DNA from: Bacteroidota bacterium
GTDB lineage: Bacteria > Bacteroidota > Bacteroidia > Chitinophagales > Saprospiraceae
Direction: 5' to 3'
Assembly: GCA_963169325.1 (NCBI GenBank)
Contig: CAUJEY010000010.1
Span: forward strand, 1 to 64,000
DNA length: 64,000 nucleotides
Shown here one piece after another: positions 42,909 through 51,219 of the stretch. How positions within the stretch are numbered: position 1 is the stretch's first letter; each line of letters starts with the position of its first letter. The notes under the pieces were generated by a model. That model saw only the letters and a list, made by a program, of their open reading frames with translations, searched no databases and was not told the origin of the DNA. Both the position numbers and the translations under genes were made by a program.

Positions 42909-43918
42909 TGCGACGACTTTGTGCCATATCCGGGCTTTGCCTTCTCACCGCGAGTTGTTCCCGCACGGAAGGCAAAGCTTTGCTGGATTTTATCCAATCC
43001 CTGCTCTACCAGGACACCTGGTTTCGCTGGATCGTTTGTATTATCCTGGTATATCTGGTGTTACAAACGTTTCGAATCGTGGGGTTGGCGCTTTGGTTCG
43101 CCTTTCAATTTTTAAAAAAGAGTTACCGGTTCCTTTTTGTTTGGGGAAAAAGAAACCTGATTATCATCGGTTTGCTCGGCACCCTGTTGTGGTTGTTCAG
43201 CAATCCGCTCGTCGACTTTTTGCAGGAGATCGAGCAGCGCTTTTTTAATCCGGTTTACCTCGATCAATACGAAAGATACAGTGAAGAACACCTCACCGCC
43301 ATTTATGAAACGGAGTTGGCCAAACGGGTCGATCCGTATGAGAAAGCCGTCGTCGTCCGGCGAACACGCGAAATGGCCGCAAAAATCCAGTCCACGCCAT
43401 TAGCCATCTACGAAGCCGCCTACCTGGAATGCGGACTGAAACCCTTTGAAGTACGCAGCGACGAAGTAGCGGCAGGCTGGATTCAATTTACGCGGGTCGG
43501 ATTGGGCAGCCTCAGTTGGAACGGCAAACCCGTCAGCTTTGACCAGGTATTGACCGCCTGCCGGAACAGGGACATCGGATTTATCATGGACCTGACGGAA
43601 CAGTACCTCGTGCGCAAATACGAGCAATCGGGCCGGAAACCCCTGAATAATACCATCGACCTATACTTATCTTTATTCGCCCCGGCGCTCATCGGCGCGC
43701 CTTCCGAGCGGGTCGTTTACCAGGGATTCGACAATCCCAGTTATTATAAAAACGACGGCCTCGACGGCTGGTACGCGGCCGCCGACGCGCAGGGCCGCCG
43801 GCAGATTTTTCACAAACGCTCCGAACGCGACGGGAAGATCACGATCTGGGAAATTTACCTCGCCCTGGAGGCCAAAAAGGGGAGATTGATTGCAAATTAC
43901 GTGCCGCGGGATTTTTAG
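42908..43918 (+). CDS. Membrane-anchored lysozyme/transglycosylase-like protein
   Basis: The N-terminal signal/lipobox-like ISGLCLLTASCS is followed by two TM-like segments (about residues 38-62 and 82-96). The C-terminal domain (about 145-330) resembles lysozyme-fold lytic transglycosylases: AIYEAAYLECGLKPFEVRSDEVAAGWIQFTRVGL with a candidate catalytic Glu, then NTIDLYLSLFAPALIGAPSERVVYQGF and YYKNDGLDGWYAA with DGKITIWEI. The last segments are typical of SLT-like domains in phage and bacterial wall enzymes. The identification rests on motif shape only and is tentative. It likely acts on peptidoglycan in the periplasm. Confidence 0.5.
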   Translation: MRRLCAISGLCLLTASCSRTEGKALLDFIQSLLYQDTWFRWIVCIILVYLVLQTFRIVGLALWFAFQFLKKSYRFLFVWGKRNLIIIGLLGTLLWLFSNPLVDFLQEIEQRFFNPVYLDQYERYSEEHLTAIYETELAKRVDPYEKAVVVRRTREMAAKIQSTPLAIYEAAYLECGLKPFEVRSDEVAAGWIQFTRVGLGSLSWNGKPVSFDQVLTACRNRDIGFIMDLTEQYLVRKYEQSGRKPLNNTIDLYLSLFAPALIGAPSERVVYQGFDNPSYYKNDGLDGWYAAADAQGRRQIFHKRSERDGKITIWEIYLALEAKKGRLIANYVPRDF

Positions 43919-44052
43919 TTAAACTTTGTATGTTTTGGCGCATTTTTACCCTGTTTGGGCTATTTTTGAGGCTGTCTGATTCTTTTTTTAATCTTAAAGT
44001 GAAACCAGTTAAGCCTAAACAGCTTAACCAAAACACTTACACCGCCTTAAAC

Positions 44053-45144
44053 ATGAAAAGTTTTACATTACTGTTTTGCGCTTTCCTGATATTGGGCGCA
44101 AATACAACCCTTTCCGCTGCTACCAAATCCGAGCAAGTCGAGCGTTTTTTAGGCACGCACCGGTACAAAAAAGACCGGCCGCTCGGCACCGTCAAATTTA
44201 TTTTTAAACAAGCCGTACTCAAACGGCAGGGCGACGGTAAAAAAACGTACGAACAATTGCTCTTCAACGAGCGCTTTTTCTCCAACCGCAACAACGCCGG
44301 CCGGCTCATCGGTATTGAAATTGTGTATAAGGGCAAAACGATCGAAATTCAGCCGGAGTCGCGCAAAATTCCGGATGAGGCAGAGGCCCCGCCCGAATTG
44401 AAAACCCGATCGCGGTCGAAGTCCGGGCTGGTCGCAGCGTCTGAGCCAAAACTGGATTCCAGGCCGGCAGAATACGCTTCGACCTCGAAGAAAAAAGCCA
44501 GGGCTGTCGCAGAGGAAGAACCCACGCGCGACCGGGAATCGGCGGAGCCGACTGCCCGGCAAAGAGCGCGCATGGTGGCAGAAATCAACTCCGTGCCGAA
44601 GCGCTCTCGGGAAAACGACGAAATCATCCCGGTGCGTGCCGCCGTGAGCAGTGTACCCAACGACCCCGTGCGACCCCGGCAAACCGACCGGCCCGGCATT
44701 CACATGCCGGATTCCACCACAATTGCCCACACCATCGACGACGCAAAAAAAGAAATTACCGGTTGGAAAGGCAAAATGTGGCAAAGCATCCTCCCGATCT
44801 GGGAATTCGTGATGTGGGTGTTCAGCAGTGTTATTATTATGCTTATTTGTTTTGCAGGCTTGTGCCGGTACGTAGCTAAAACGGCCGCAAATGAAAGCCT
44901 GATCAATACTTATGGCCGGGTAATTGTCGGGCGATGGATCGTTTCGGCACACCAAAACGCAGCGGCTATGCTCCTCATCATTACCTGGGTGATCGCAATC
45001 GTATTGCTGATCGATGTGTTCATGTGGCTGGTATTCCTCGATTTACCTATCTGGACCCTGCTGGTTATCTGGTTCCCGATCCTTTGGCTGGCCGAAAAGC
45101 TGACTAGTTGGATCGTACCGAATATCCCGGTTATCGGGAAGTGA
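44053..45144 (+). CDS. Hypothetical membrane protein with long charged linker
   Basis: Not recognised. The start at 44053 gives a signal peptide (MKSFTLLFCAFLILGANTTLSAAT). A 70-residue soluble region follows (VERFLGTHRYKKDRPLGTVKFIFKQAVLK), then a low-complexity Arg/Lys/Glu/Pro linker of about 130 residues (about 110-230). Near the C-terminus are two or three long hydrophobic segments (EFVMWVFSSVIIMLICFAGLC; AAMLLIITWVIAIVLLIDVFMWLVFLDLPIWTLLVIWFPILWL). Probably a membrane protein with a periplasmic N-domain. It sits between the lysozyme-like gene and the D15-like gene, so an envelope role is plausible. Confidence 0.65.
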   Translation: MKSFTLLFCAFLILGANTTLSAATKSEQVERFLGTHRYKKDRPLGTVKFIFKQAVLKRQGDGKKTYEQLLFNERFFSNRNNAGRLIGIEIVYKGKTIEIQPESRKIPDEAEAPPELKTRSRSKSGLVAASEPKLDSRPAEYASTSKKKARAVAEEEPTRDRESAEPTARQRARMVAEINSVPKRSRENDEIIPVRAAVSSVPNDPVRPRQTDRPGIHMPDSTTIAHTIDDAKKEITGWKGKMWQSILPIWEFVMWVFSSVIIMLICFAGLCRYVAKTAANESLINTYGRVIVGRWIVSAHQNAAAMLLIITWVIAIVLLIDVFMWLVFLDLPIWTLLVIWFPILWLAEKLTSWIVPNIPVIGK

Positions 45145-45196
45145 GGAATGTATGGGGCAACGCAAAGCAGGAATATGACGTCCTTTGTACGTCAAA

Positions 45197-47068
45197 ATGT
45201 TTTCAACTTATTTTCAGTACCGGGCGGTAAGGAATAATGTACGCAAAGGAGCAGCGCTTGTACTGGCGTTGCTCCTTTGTGGTATGCTCGCTGCCCAATC
45301 CCTGTTGTTGCAGGTGGATGAGGCGGATATTCCCGCAGTGGAGCAACTGATCCACGACCTGAAACCGAGACCTCGCTGGTCTGCGACGGATACCCTGTCC
45401 CTGATCGCCCCGGATTCTGCCGGCCTGTTTATGGCCGCGCAGGCGCTGTTGAGTCATTTACAAAAAAATGCACACCTGACGGTCTCATTCGACAGTTTGG
45501 AACAGCGCGACGACAGCACCTATTCGGCGCGGCTCTACCTGGGCCCGTCGATGTACTGGATTCGGATTCGGCCGGCCACTGCCGAATCGAACCGTTGGCT
45601 GGATGCCGCCGGTTTCCGGGAAAAACTGTTTACCGGCACCTCCTTGCGCCACGACGCGCTGCTCCGCATTCAACAGAATATTCTGGAACAGGCTGAAAAT
45701 AACGGCTACCCCTTTGCTTCCATCCGGCTCGACAGCGTGCGGGCCGATTCCAGTGGCGGCATATCGGCTGCCCTGCGCATAGACCGAGGCGCTTTTTTCA
45801 CCTTTAAAAACCTGAAGATCAACGGAAATGCGCGTTTGCCCAAAACCTACCTGCCACAATACCTCGGCATTCGGGCAGGCGCACCGTACAGTCGGGCCCG
45901 GGTGTTGCGCATTCGCGAGCGGATCAACACCCTGCTATTTGTGGAGCCGGCCGGCAACCCCACCGTGACTTTCGCCGGCAGCGAGGCGACCGTCAATCTT
46001 TTTTTGCAAAAAAAACGCGCCAGCCGATTCGATTTCATCATCGGGCTGCTGCCGCAACCCAACAGCGCCGACGGCCGCCTACTGGTCACCGGCAGCCTCA
46101 ATGCAGCCTTCCTCAATGCGCTGAACCTGGGAGAACGCTTCTCTCTCGAACTGGAACGCCTGCGCCCAGAAACGCAAAAATTAGATGTGCAGGCCGGCGT
46201 ACCTTATTTGTTCGGACTACCCTTCGGCGTGGAAGGGCGGCTCAATATTTTCCGGCGCGACAGCACCTGGGTGGATGCCCAGAGCAATATCGGCGTGCAA
46301 TACCTGCTGGAAGGCGGCAATTATATTTCCTTTTTTTGGGAAAACAAGTCCTCGTCGTTGCAAAAAGTGGATACCACTCAGGTGATCCAAACCCGGCGCC
46401 TTCCCGCGGCGCTCGACCTGCGTCAAACCGGTTTCGGCCTGGAAACTTCCCTGAATCACCTGGACTACCGCTTTAACCCCCGTCGCGGATGGTCGGTCAC
46501 CCTGCGCGGCGTGGCGGGTTTCAACACCGTACTGCGCAACAACCAGATTGAGGCCCTGCGCGACCCACAGGATTCGCTCTTTCGTTTTTCCAGCCTCTAC
46601 GATTCGATAGCCGGCCGTGCAACGCGCTACCGCCTGGAGGGGCAGGCCCAGTGGTTTATTCCTTTGTTTGTGCGGAGCACGATAAAAATCGGAGTGCGCA
46701 GCGGCGGTATTTTTTCGGATAAACCCGTGTACGCCAACGAACAATACCGCCTCGGCGGCAACAAACTCCAACGTGGCTTCAACGAGGAAAGCCTTTTCGC
46801 CACCCGTTTTGCCGTGGCTACTGCCGAATTCCGGCTGTTAATCGGCCAGAATTCTTTTCTCTCGGCTTTCACCGATTACGGCTATATCGAAAACCGGACC
46901 GATCGCAACCGGTTGTTCCAGCGGCCGTGGGGACTGGGGGCCGGCCTTAATTTTGAAACGCAGGCGGGTATTTTCGGCATCAACCTGGCGGTGGGGCGTC
47001 CCGACGCCGGGCAGGCGTTCGATTGGCGGGCGCCGAAGTTCCATTTGGGGTATGTGAGTTTGTTTTAA
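45197..47068 (+). CDS. BamA/TamA-like outer-membrane D15 protein
   Basis: A signal peptide, then POTRA-like regions (LTVSFDSLEQRDDSTYSARLYLG; FFTFKNLKINGNARLPKTYLPQYLGIRAGAPYSRARVLRIRERI), and a C-terminal surface-antigen barrel (FIIGLLPQPNSADGRLLVTGSLNAAFLNALN ... NHLDYRFNPRRGWSVTLRGVAGF ... YRLGGNKLQRGFNEESLFATRFAVATAEFRL with the RGF motif ... KFHLGYVSLF, terminal Phe). At 616 residues it is shorter than BamA, closer to TamA-like or BamL proteins. It inserts or exports outer-membrane proteins or lipids. Confidence 0.85.
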   Translation: MFSTYFQYRAVRNNVRKGAALVLALLLCGMLAAQSLLLQVDEADIPAVEQLIHDLKPRPRWSATDTLSLIAPDSAGLFMAAQALLSHLQKNAHLTVSFDSLEQRDDSTYSARLYLGPSMYWIRIRPATAESNRWLDAAGFREKLFTGTSLRHDALLRIQQNILEQAENNGYPFASIRLDSVRADSSGGISAALRIDRGAFFTFKNLKINGNARLPKTYLPQYLGIRAGAPYSRARVLRIRERINTLLFVEPAGNPTVTFAGSEATVNLFLQKKRASRFDFIIGLLPQPNSADGRLLVTGSLNAAFLNALNLGERFSLELERLRPETQKLDVQAGVPYLFGLPFGVEGRLNIFRRDSTWVDAQSNIGVQYLLEGGNYISFFWENKSSSLQKVDTTQVIQTRRLPAALDLRQTGFGLETSLNHLDYRFNPRRGWSVTLRGVAGFNTVLRNNQIEALRDPQDSLFRFSSLYDSIAGRATRYRLEGQAQWFIPLFVRSTIKIGVRSGGIFSDKPVYANEQYRLGGNKLQRGFNEESLFATRFAVATAEFRLLIGQNSFLSAFTDYGYIENRTDRNRLFQRPWGLGAGLNFETQAGIFGINLAVGRPDAGQAFDWRAPKFHLGYVSLF

Positions 47069-47074
47069 AAAAAA

Positions 47075-47752
47075 TTATTTCCTTCTCGCCTTCAATACCA
47101 GCGACAACGGCACCACATCCTCCACTACCTTATCCTTTGCCGTACCCAGCATTCCGGAGCGGAAATTGATGCCCCATTGGGTACGGTTGATCATAAAAGT
47201 CGCCGATGTGGCCTCCAGTTGATCGCCGTCGATGGTCATTTTGACCGGCACGTTCACGGGGTGCGTTTTGTCTTTGATGGTCAGGTTGCCGCTTAATACC
47301 CAGTTGAAAGCCGGCAGGTTGCTGGGCAATATCTCGGTGATGGTGAATTCGGCCTGAGGGAATTTTTTAACCTCGAAAAAATCCTTGTCTTTCAGGTGTG
47401 ATTCGAGGTCGCGTTTTGTGCCGCCGTCGTTCAGGTTGGTCACGGCAATGGAACCCATGTCGAGTGTTACGGTTCCGCTCAGCAGGCGGCCCTGGTTCAC
47501 CAGGAGTTCGCCACCGGAAACCGTGATGGTGCCGTTGTGCGGATCGCCGAGGGCTTTTTTTCCCTGCCAGAACACAGTGCCTGCGGTAACGGCGAATGGC
47601 ACTGCGCCTTCGGTAGGTACCGGATCAACGCGGAGGGTATCTGGTTTGGGGGCTGCATCGGCTTCCGTTTTGGGTGCAGCATCATTTTTACAAGAAGAAA
47701 TGACCAGCCCGGCGAGTAATACCGGAAGCAACAGGAGGGATATTTGTTTCAT
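47075..47752 (-). CDS. YceI-family lipoprotein
   Basis: SPII signal (LLAGLVISSC; Cys 18). The YceI lipocalin-like barrel: FAVTAGTVFWQGKKALGDPHNGTITVSGGELLVNQGRLLSGTVTLDMGSIAVTNL, RDLESHLKDKDFFEVKKFPQAEFTITE and LSGNLTIKDKTHPVNVPVKM ... WGINFRSGMLGTAKDKVVEDVVPLSLVLKA. YceI proteins bind isoprenoid-like lipids. Start chosen at 47752, preceded by a TACTTTTG promoter element. Confidence 0.92.
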   Translation of the reverse strand: MKQISLLLLPVLLAGLVISSCKNDAAPKTEADAAPKPDTLRVDPVPTEGAVPFAVTAGTVFWQGKKALGDPHNGTITVSGGELLVNQGRLLSGTVTLDMGSIAVTNLNDGGTKRDLESHLKDKDFFEVKKFPQAEFTITEILPSNLPAFNWVLSGNLTIKDKTHPVNVPVKMTIDGDQLEATSATFMINRTQWGINFRSGMLGTAKDKVVEDVVPLSLVLKARRK

Positions 47753-47781
47753 ATTTATCGGCAAGCAGTTGAAAAGAGGCG

Positions 47782-47789
47782 CAAAAGTA
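47782..47789 (-). promoter_or_regulatory. Bacteroidota -7 promoter element of the YceI gene
   Basis: The minus strand reads TACTTTTG, 29 bp before the ATG at 47752, followed by GCGCC as at 36681 and 61191. Confidence 0.5.
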
Positions 47790-47911
47790 CACGGATTGAA
47801 AAAAGTTTAGCACCCGGGCAGCACATTTGCACATTCCGCGTTTTTCTTGCGCGTCTGCTGATCCGTAATTAGTAGACTTTTACTCATAAAGTAGTTCGTC
47901 CGATACATAGC

Positions 47912-48715
47912 ATGCCTGTACTTGTCCATTATCGCCGGTTTTTATTTTTTTTATTGATCGTGTTTACCTGGGCAGCCTGCCATACGCCCGAAGTGGATGA
48001 TCCGGATATTATCGTCACATTCCCGCCTGAATTTACCGTTGATCTTTTCGAGCAACGCGATGCAAACACGGGGGCGGCGGTGTTCGGCCTGTGGGTGGAG
48101 AGTATGGCTGTTTTTGATTGTAGCAATTATCGTATAGAAACGGCAACAACCGTTTCAGCGGATGCGATTGACATTCAATTGCTGGAGGTAAGCAAGCCGG
48201 ATACCTGTTTGGGCCTGCCCGGCAGAGCCCACGCATTTTTGCCGCTTGGCCGGCCGGCGAACGGGGTTTACCGTTTCACCTTCACCCTGGGCTCGGCTAT
48301 TATAAATGAAGGCGTTCTGACCGTGCTGGACGGGCACTACGACTTGTCGCTGCCCAATGCGCAAGGCATTGATTTTCAGAACCGCGTTTTGGAATCGATA
48401 CCGGAACATTATGTCTGGGGCTATGCCTTCGCGCTCGCAGAATCGGATATGCCCGTCGCCGACCAGTTTATTGCCGGTTTGAAATCATTGACCGTCGAGC
48501 CGGTTCTGACTCCAGGCTATTATGGCTATTTTACGGTGGGTGGTAGCGGGCAGTATTATTTTCACAAAAGCATAAAACCGGAAATACAAAACCGGCCTTT
48601 TCTGCGCCGGTTGAACGGTGGACCGGACGCGGTACGCAGCCTGTTGCAAAGTTACCGCGATGATGCGATACAGCCACTGGAGCTGCGGTGTTTTTCTACT
48701 TTCGGGGAGCTGTAA
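47912..48715 (+). CDS. Hypothetical lipoprotein
   Basis: Not recognised. The hydrophobic leader FLFFLLIVFTWAAC gives a lipid-anchored Cys near residue 22. 267 residues, mostly beta-rich, with two cysteines in the mature part (VFDCSNYRIE; PDTCLGLPG) and no catalytic motif. It converges on the metallophosphoesterase gene with a 4-bp gap. Likely an envelope protein. Confidence 0.65.
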   Translation: MPVLVHYRRFLFFLLIVFTWAACHTPEVDDPDIIVTFPPEFTVDLFEQRDANTGAAVFGLWVESMAVFDCSNYRIETATTVSADAIDIQLLEVSKPDTCLGLPGRAHAFLPLGRPANGVYRFTFTLGSAIINEGVLTVLDGHYDLSLPNAQGIDFQNRVLESIPEHYVWGYAFALAESDMPVADQFIAGLKSLTVEPVLTPGYYGYFTVGGSGQYYFHKSIKPEIQNRPFLRRLNGGPDAVRSLLQSYRDDAIQPLELRCFSTFGEL

Positions 48716-48719
48716 AAAT

Positions 48720-49856
48720 TTATTTTTTCTCTTTGAAAGCCGCGACGAAGGGGGATGTTTTTTCGCCTTTATGGTCCAACGAATACATATATCCGTTATC
48801 GATATAGAGGGTTTTGAGCAGCCCCAGACGCAAGTTTTCGTCGTGATACAAGTCGACGCAAACCACGCGGCCGTCGTACAATAACGTAACGTCGGGCACA
48901 AGAGTATGGCCGATGACCATACGTTTGGCCCCGGCGAACCTCAAAATCTTGTCAACTTCCTGATCGTTCAGTTTATTTTTAGCGGCGGCACGGTACCAGA
49001 AAATGCCTTCGTGGGTATCGAATACCACGCGGGCAAGCGAATCCTGGATATCTTCCTGGTATTTACCAAGATTTTCCCGTGCGATATTATTAATGTCGGT
49101 CAGGCTGAGGCCTGTAGCGGCCAGCAGCGGGCTAATACCCCCGTGGCAAAACACGTAATCGCCGATTTTCTCCACGGCATTTTTTGTGCGCAGCCAGCGG
49201 CCGAGTTCGCTGCGGTCGTCGTACCAGAGGGAGTATTCCTCACCGAGGAGTTGTGCGTTTTCTTTGTATTTATTGCGCACATAGTCATAATACCCGCCCA
49301 AGTTCATTACTTCGTGGTTACCCAGGATAAAGTGGACTTTACCGCCGGCGGCCTCCGCTTCATATTCCAGTTTATAAATCAGCCAAAGGCACTCGGTTAC
49401 ATTCAGCCCGCGGTCGAAAAAATCTCCGATCAGTACCAGATGTCCTTGCCCGAAGGTCCAGTTAAAATCGGGTCCCATCACTTTAGCGCCGGTGAGGATA
49501 AGTTTGAAGGCTTCAAAATTACCTTCGATATCCGACAACACCAGCATCTGGTCTGGCAGCGCATATTGGTCTTTCTCGTTGCGTAGTTTATTTTTCAGCT
49601 GAAAAGAAAATTGATCCCCCAATTCAGGCAACTTACAGGTGAGTAGAAAATCTTCGCGTTTCGAATATTCTTTCACATGCACCACGTTGGCGGTATCTTT
49701 TCGCTCTATGGATTTGACGATGATATTTTTCCCCCGGTAGAACACATGAGGGCCATCGGCATCCGCTTTGGAGATGTCTACGGGCGGCTTGCCGGCATAC
49801 AAGGCAACCGGCATCAGGCCGAGCAAAGCAATATTTACAAAAGATTTCAGTAGCAT
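48720..49856 (-). CDS. Secreted calcineurin-like metallophosphoesterase (Shelph-type)
   Basis: Signal peptide (ALLGLMPVALYAG), then phosphoesterase motifs in order: LSDIEGNFEAFKLIL, LVLIGDFFDRGLNVTECL, HFILGNHEVMNLGG, FCHGGISPLLA and MVIGHTLVP with VTLLYDGRVVCVDLY. It has the full di-metal ligand set, though the first motif is SDIEGN instead of GDxHG. Related to Shewanella-like protein phosphatases. Periplasmic phosphatase; substrate unknown. 378 residues. Confidence 0.88.
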   Translation of the reverse strand: MLLKSFVNIALLGLMPVALYAGKPPVDISKADADGPHVFYRGKNIIVKSIERKDTANVVHVKEYSKREDFLLTCKLPELGDQFSFQLKNKLRNEKDQYALPDQMLVLSDIEGNFEAFKLILTGAKVMGPDFNWTFGQGHLVLIGDFFDRGLNVTECLWLIYKLEYEAEAAGGKVHFILGNHEVMNLGGYYDYVRNKYKENAQLLGEEYSLWYDDRSELGRWLRTKNAVEKIGDYVFCHGGISPLLAATGLSLTDINNIARENLGKYQEDIQDSLARVVFDTHEGIFWYRAAAKNKLNDQEVDKILRFAGAKRMVIGHTLVPDVTLLYDGRVVCVDLYHDENLRLGLLKTLYIDNGYMYSLDHKGEKTSPFVAAFKEKK

Positions 49857-50245
49857 GAGCAGGCGGTTAAAACTTTAGCGTGGTAAGTTAAACGGATATC
49901 CGGTGCTTTTGTCACGGAGCGTCAGGGAGGGCCGGCATAAAGGCGTTGCGGGCTTTCCTTCCAGCGGCACAAATATAATTGCTTTTTTTGGGCAAAATCC
50001 GGCTTAAGGGGAGCATGCAAGGGAAACAGTTCTTGACAGGTGAAATTAAATTTGGAGATTGAGGGACATCGGTTAAAATAAAAAATTGTGCTGCCTGACC
50101 GTTTTATGACAATAATGAACGGTTTCAAAATAAAGTAACAAATTATTTTTAGTGGCCGTTTTAAACTTTTACCAAACATACTTCCTTCCGTCAAATACTC
50201 AAATCGTCCGACAGACTTTTCATTTTGCCCCGGCCCTTTTGTAAA
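49857..50245. other. 389-bp gene-free stretch
   Basis: It lies between the phosphoesterase start and the CHAD gene end, both minus strand. AT-rich in the middle (50040-50160), with no array, tRNA or strong hairpin that I can see. It probably carries the phosphoesterase promoter. Confidence 0.5.
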
Positions 50246-51067
50246 CTACTGTCTGCCCACGGGTTCAATTCCTCCAACCACCGCCTCCCACATCTCCCGC
50301 TCCCGCCGTTTCCATGCCCGCAACACCGTTTTTCCTTGGCTCTCCATTTCTCCTGTCCACCCCTGCGTGCGCAGGTCTTTTGCCAATTGCGCGCAGGCCG
50401 CATCCTGGTCGTGCCATTGGCCGAGCAATTGGTCGAAAGCGGCGTGATCGGGGGGCAAGCCTGCCGGTGGGCCGGGATCGAAATGGAGGTATTTGGCGGC
50501 CGCCGGCCGGTTGTTGGCGTATTCTTTCAGGCATTTGCGCAAGTCGTGCAGGTCGGCGGGTCGGCGGCGGCTGAGGTTTTTTTCTTTGCTTGTAATGTCT
50601 TTTTGCAGGGCGCCGAAATAGGCCTGCACAGCCGCCGGTGTGCACGCGTTGCAGGATTGCCGAAATTCCGTTTTCAAATCGCGCCATTGAGGCAAATCGG
50701 CCCGGCCTGCTGTTTTGCGGAAGTCTTTCAAGGCTTCGCGCTGCCGTAGACGAATATATACCTGGTACCGGCGCGCAAAGGTGGGCGGGAGTTGGGGCGT
50801 TTGCTCCAGCAGGTGCTGTTGCAATTGCCAGAAACGCAGTTTTCCGGCGCCGGCAAACAATATTTTGAACGGTTTATATACCTCCGGATACGGGAACGCC
50901 GGGTCGCAGGCTGCCAGGAGACGCAGGCCGGCGCGCCATTTCTTCATTTCTACGCGCAACCGATGCAAACGGTCTTTCTGCCGCGCCGTCTTTTCCGGCG
51001 CGACGAGGGCTGCCCGCAGCCGGCGTAATCTTTTTTGAAAAATTTGCAGAATCTCAAGTGCTGCCAT
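50246..51067 (-). CDS. CHAD-domain protein
   Basis: Helical CHAD domain of 273 residues with conserved histidines and basic residues: KDRLHRLRVEMKKWRAGLRLLA (the first conserved HxxR), then LHDLRKCLKEYANNR in the second half (again HxxRK). CHAD domains bind polyphosphate; it is not fused to a CYTH phosphatase domain and none is adjacent. The start at 51067 is only 4 bp from a TACTTTCG sequence (51081-51072 on the minus strand), so the true start may lie slightly downstream. Confidence 0.82.
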   Translation of the reverse strand: MAALEILQIFQKRLRRLRAALVAPEKTARQKDRLHRLRVEMKKWRAGLRLLAACDPAFPYPEVYKPFKILFAGAGKLRFWQLQQHLLEQTPQLPPTFARRYQVYIRLRQREALKDFRKTAGRADLPQWRDLKTEFRQSCNACTPAAVQAYFGALQKDITSKEKNLSRRRPADLHDLRKCLKEYANNRPAAAKYLHFDPGPPAGLPPDHAAFDQLLGQWHDQDAACAQLAKDLRTQGWTGEMESQGKTVLRAWKRREREMWEAVVGGIEPVGRQ

Positions 51068-51219
51068 GCAGGCGAAAGTACCTGTTTATGCCGTGAAAAC
51101 GGAATAAAGTTGCCGACAGTGACATTATTCACCCTTCGAGCTGATTTTCCCCACCTTTTCCCATGCGTACTCCCCTTAGGTTGTGCCCCGAAATCGACCA
51201 TTAAGTAATTATTCCAGTT

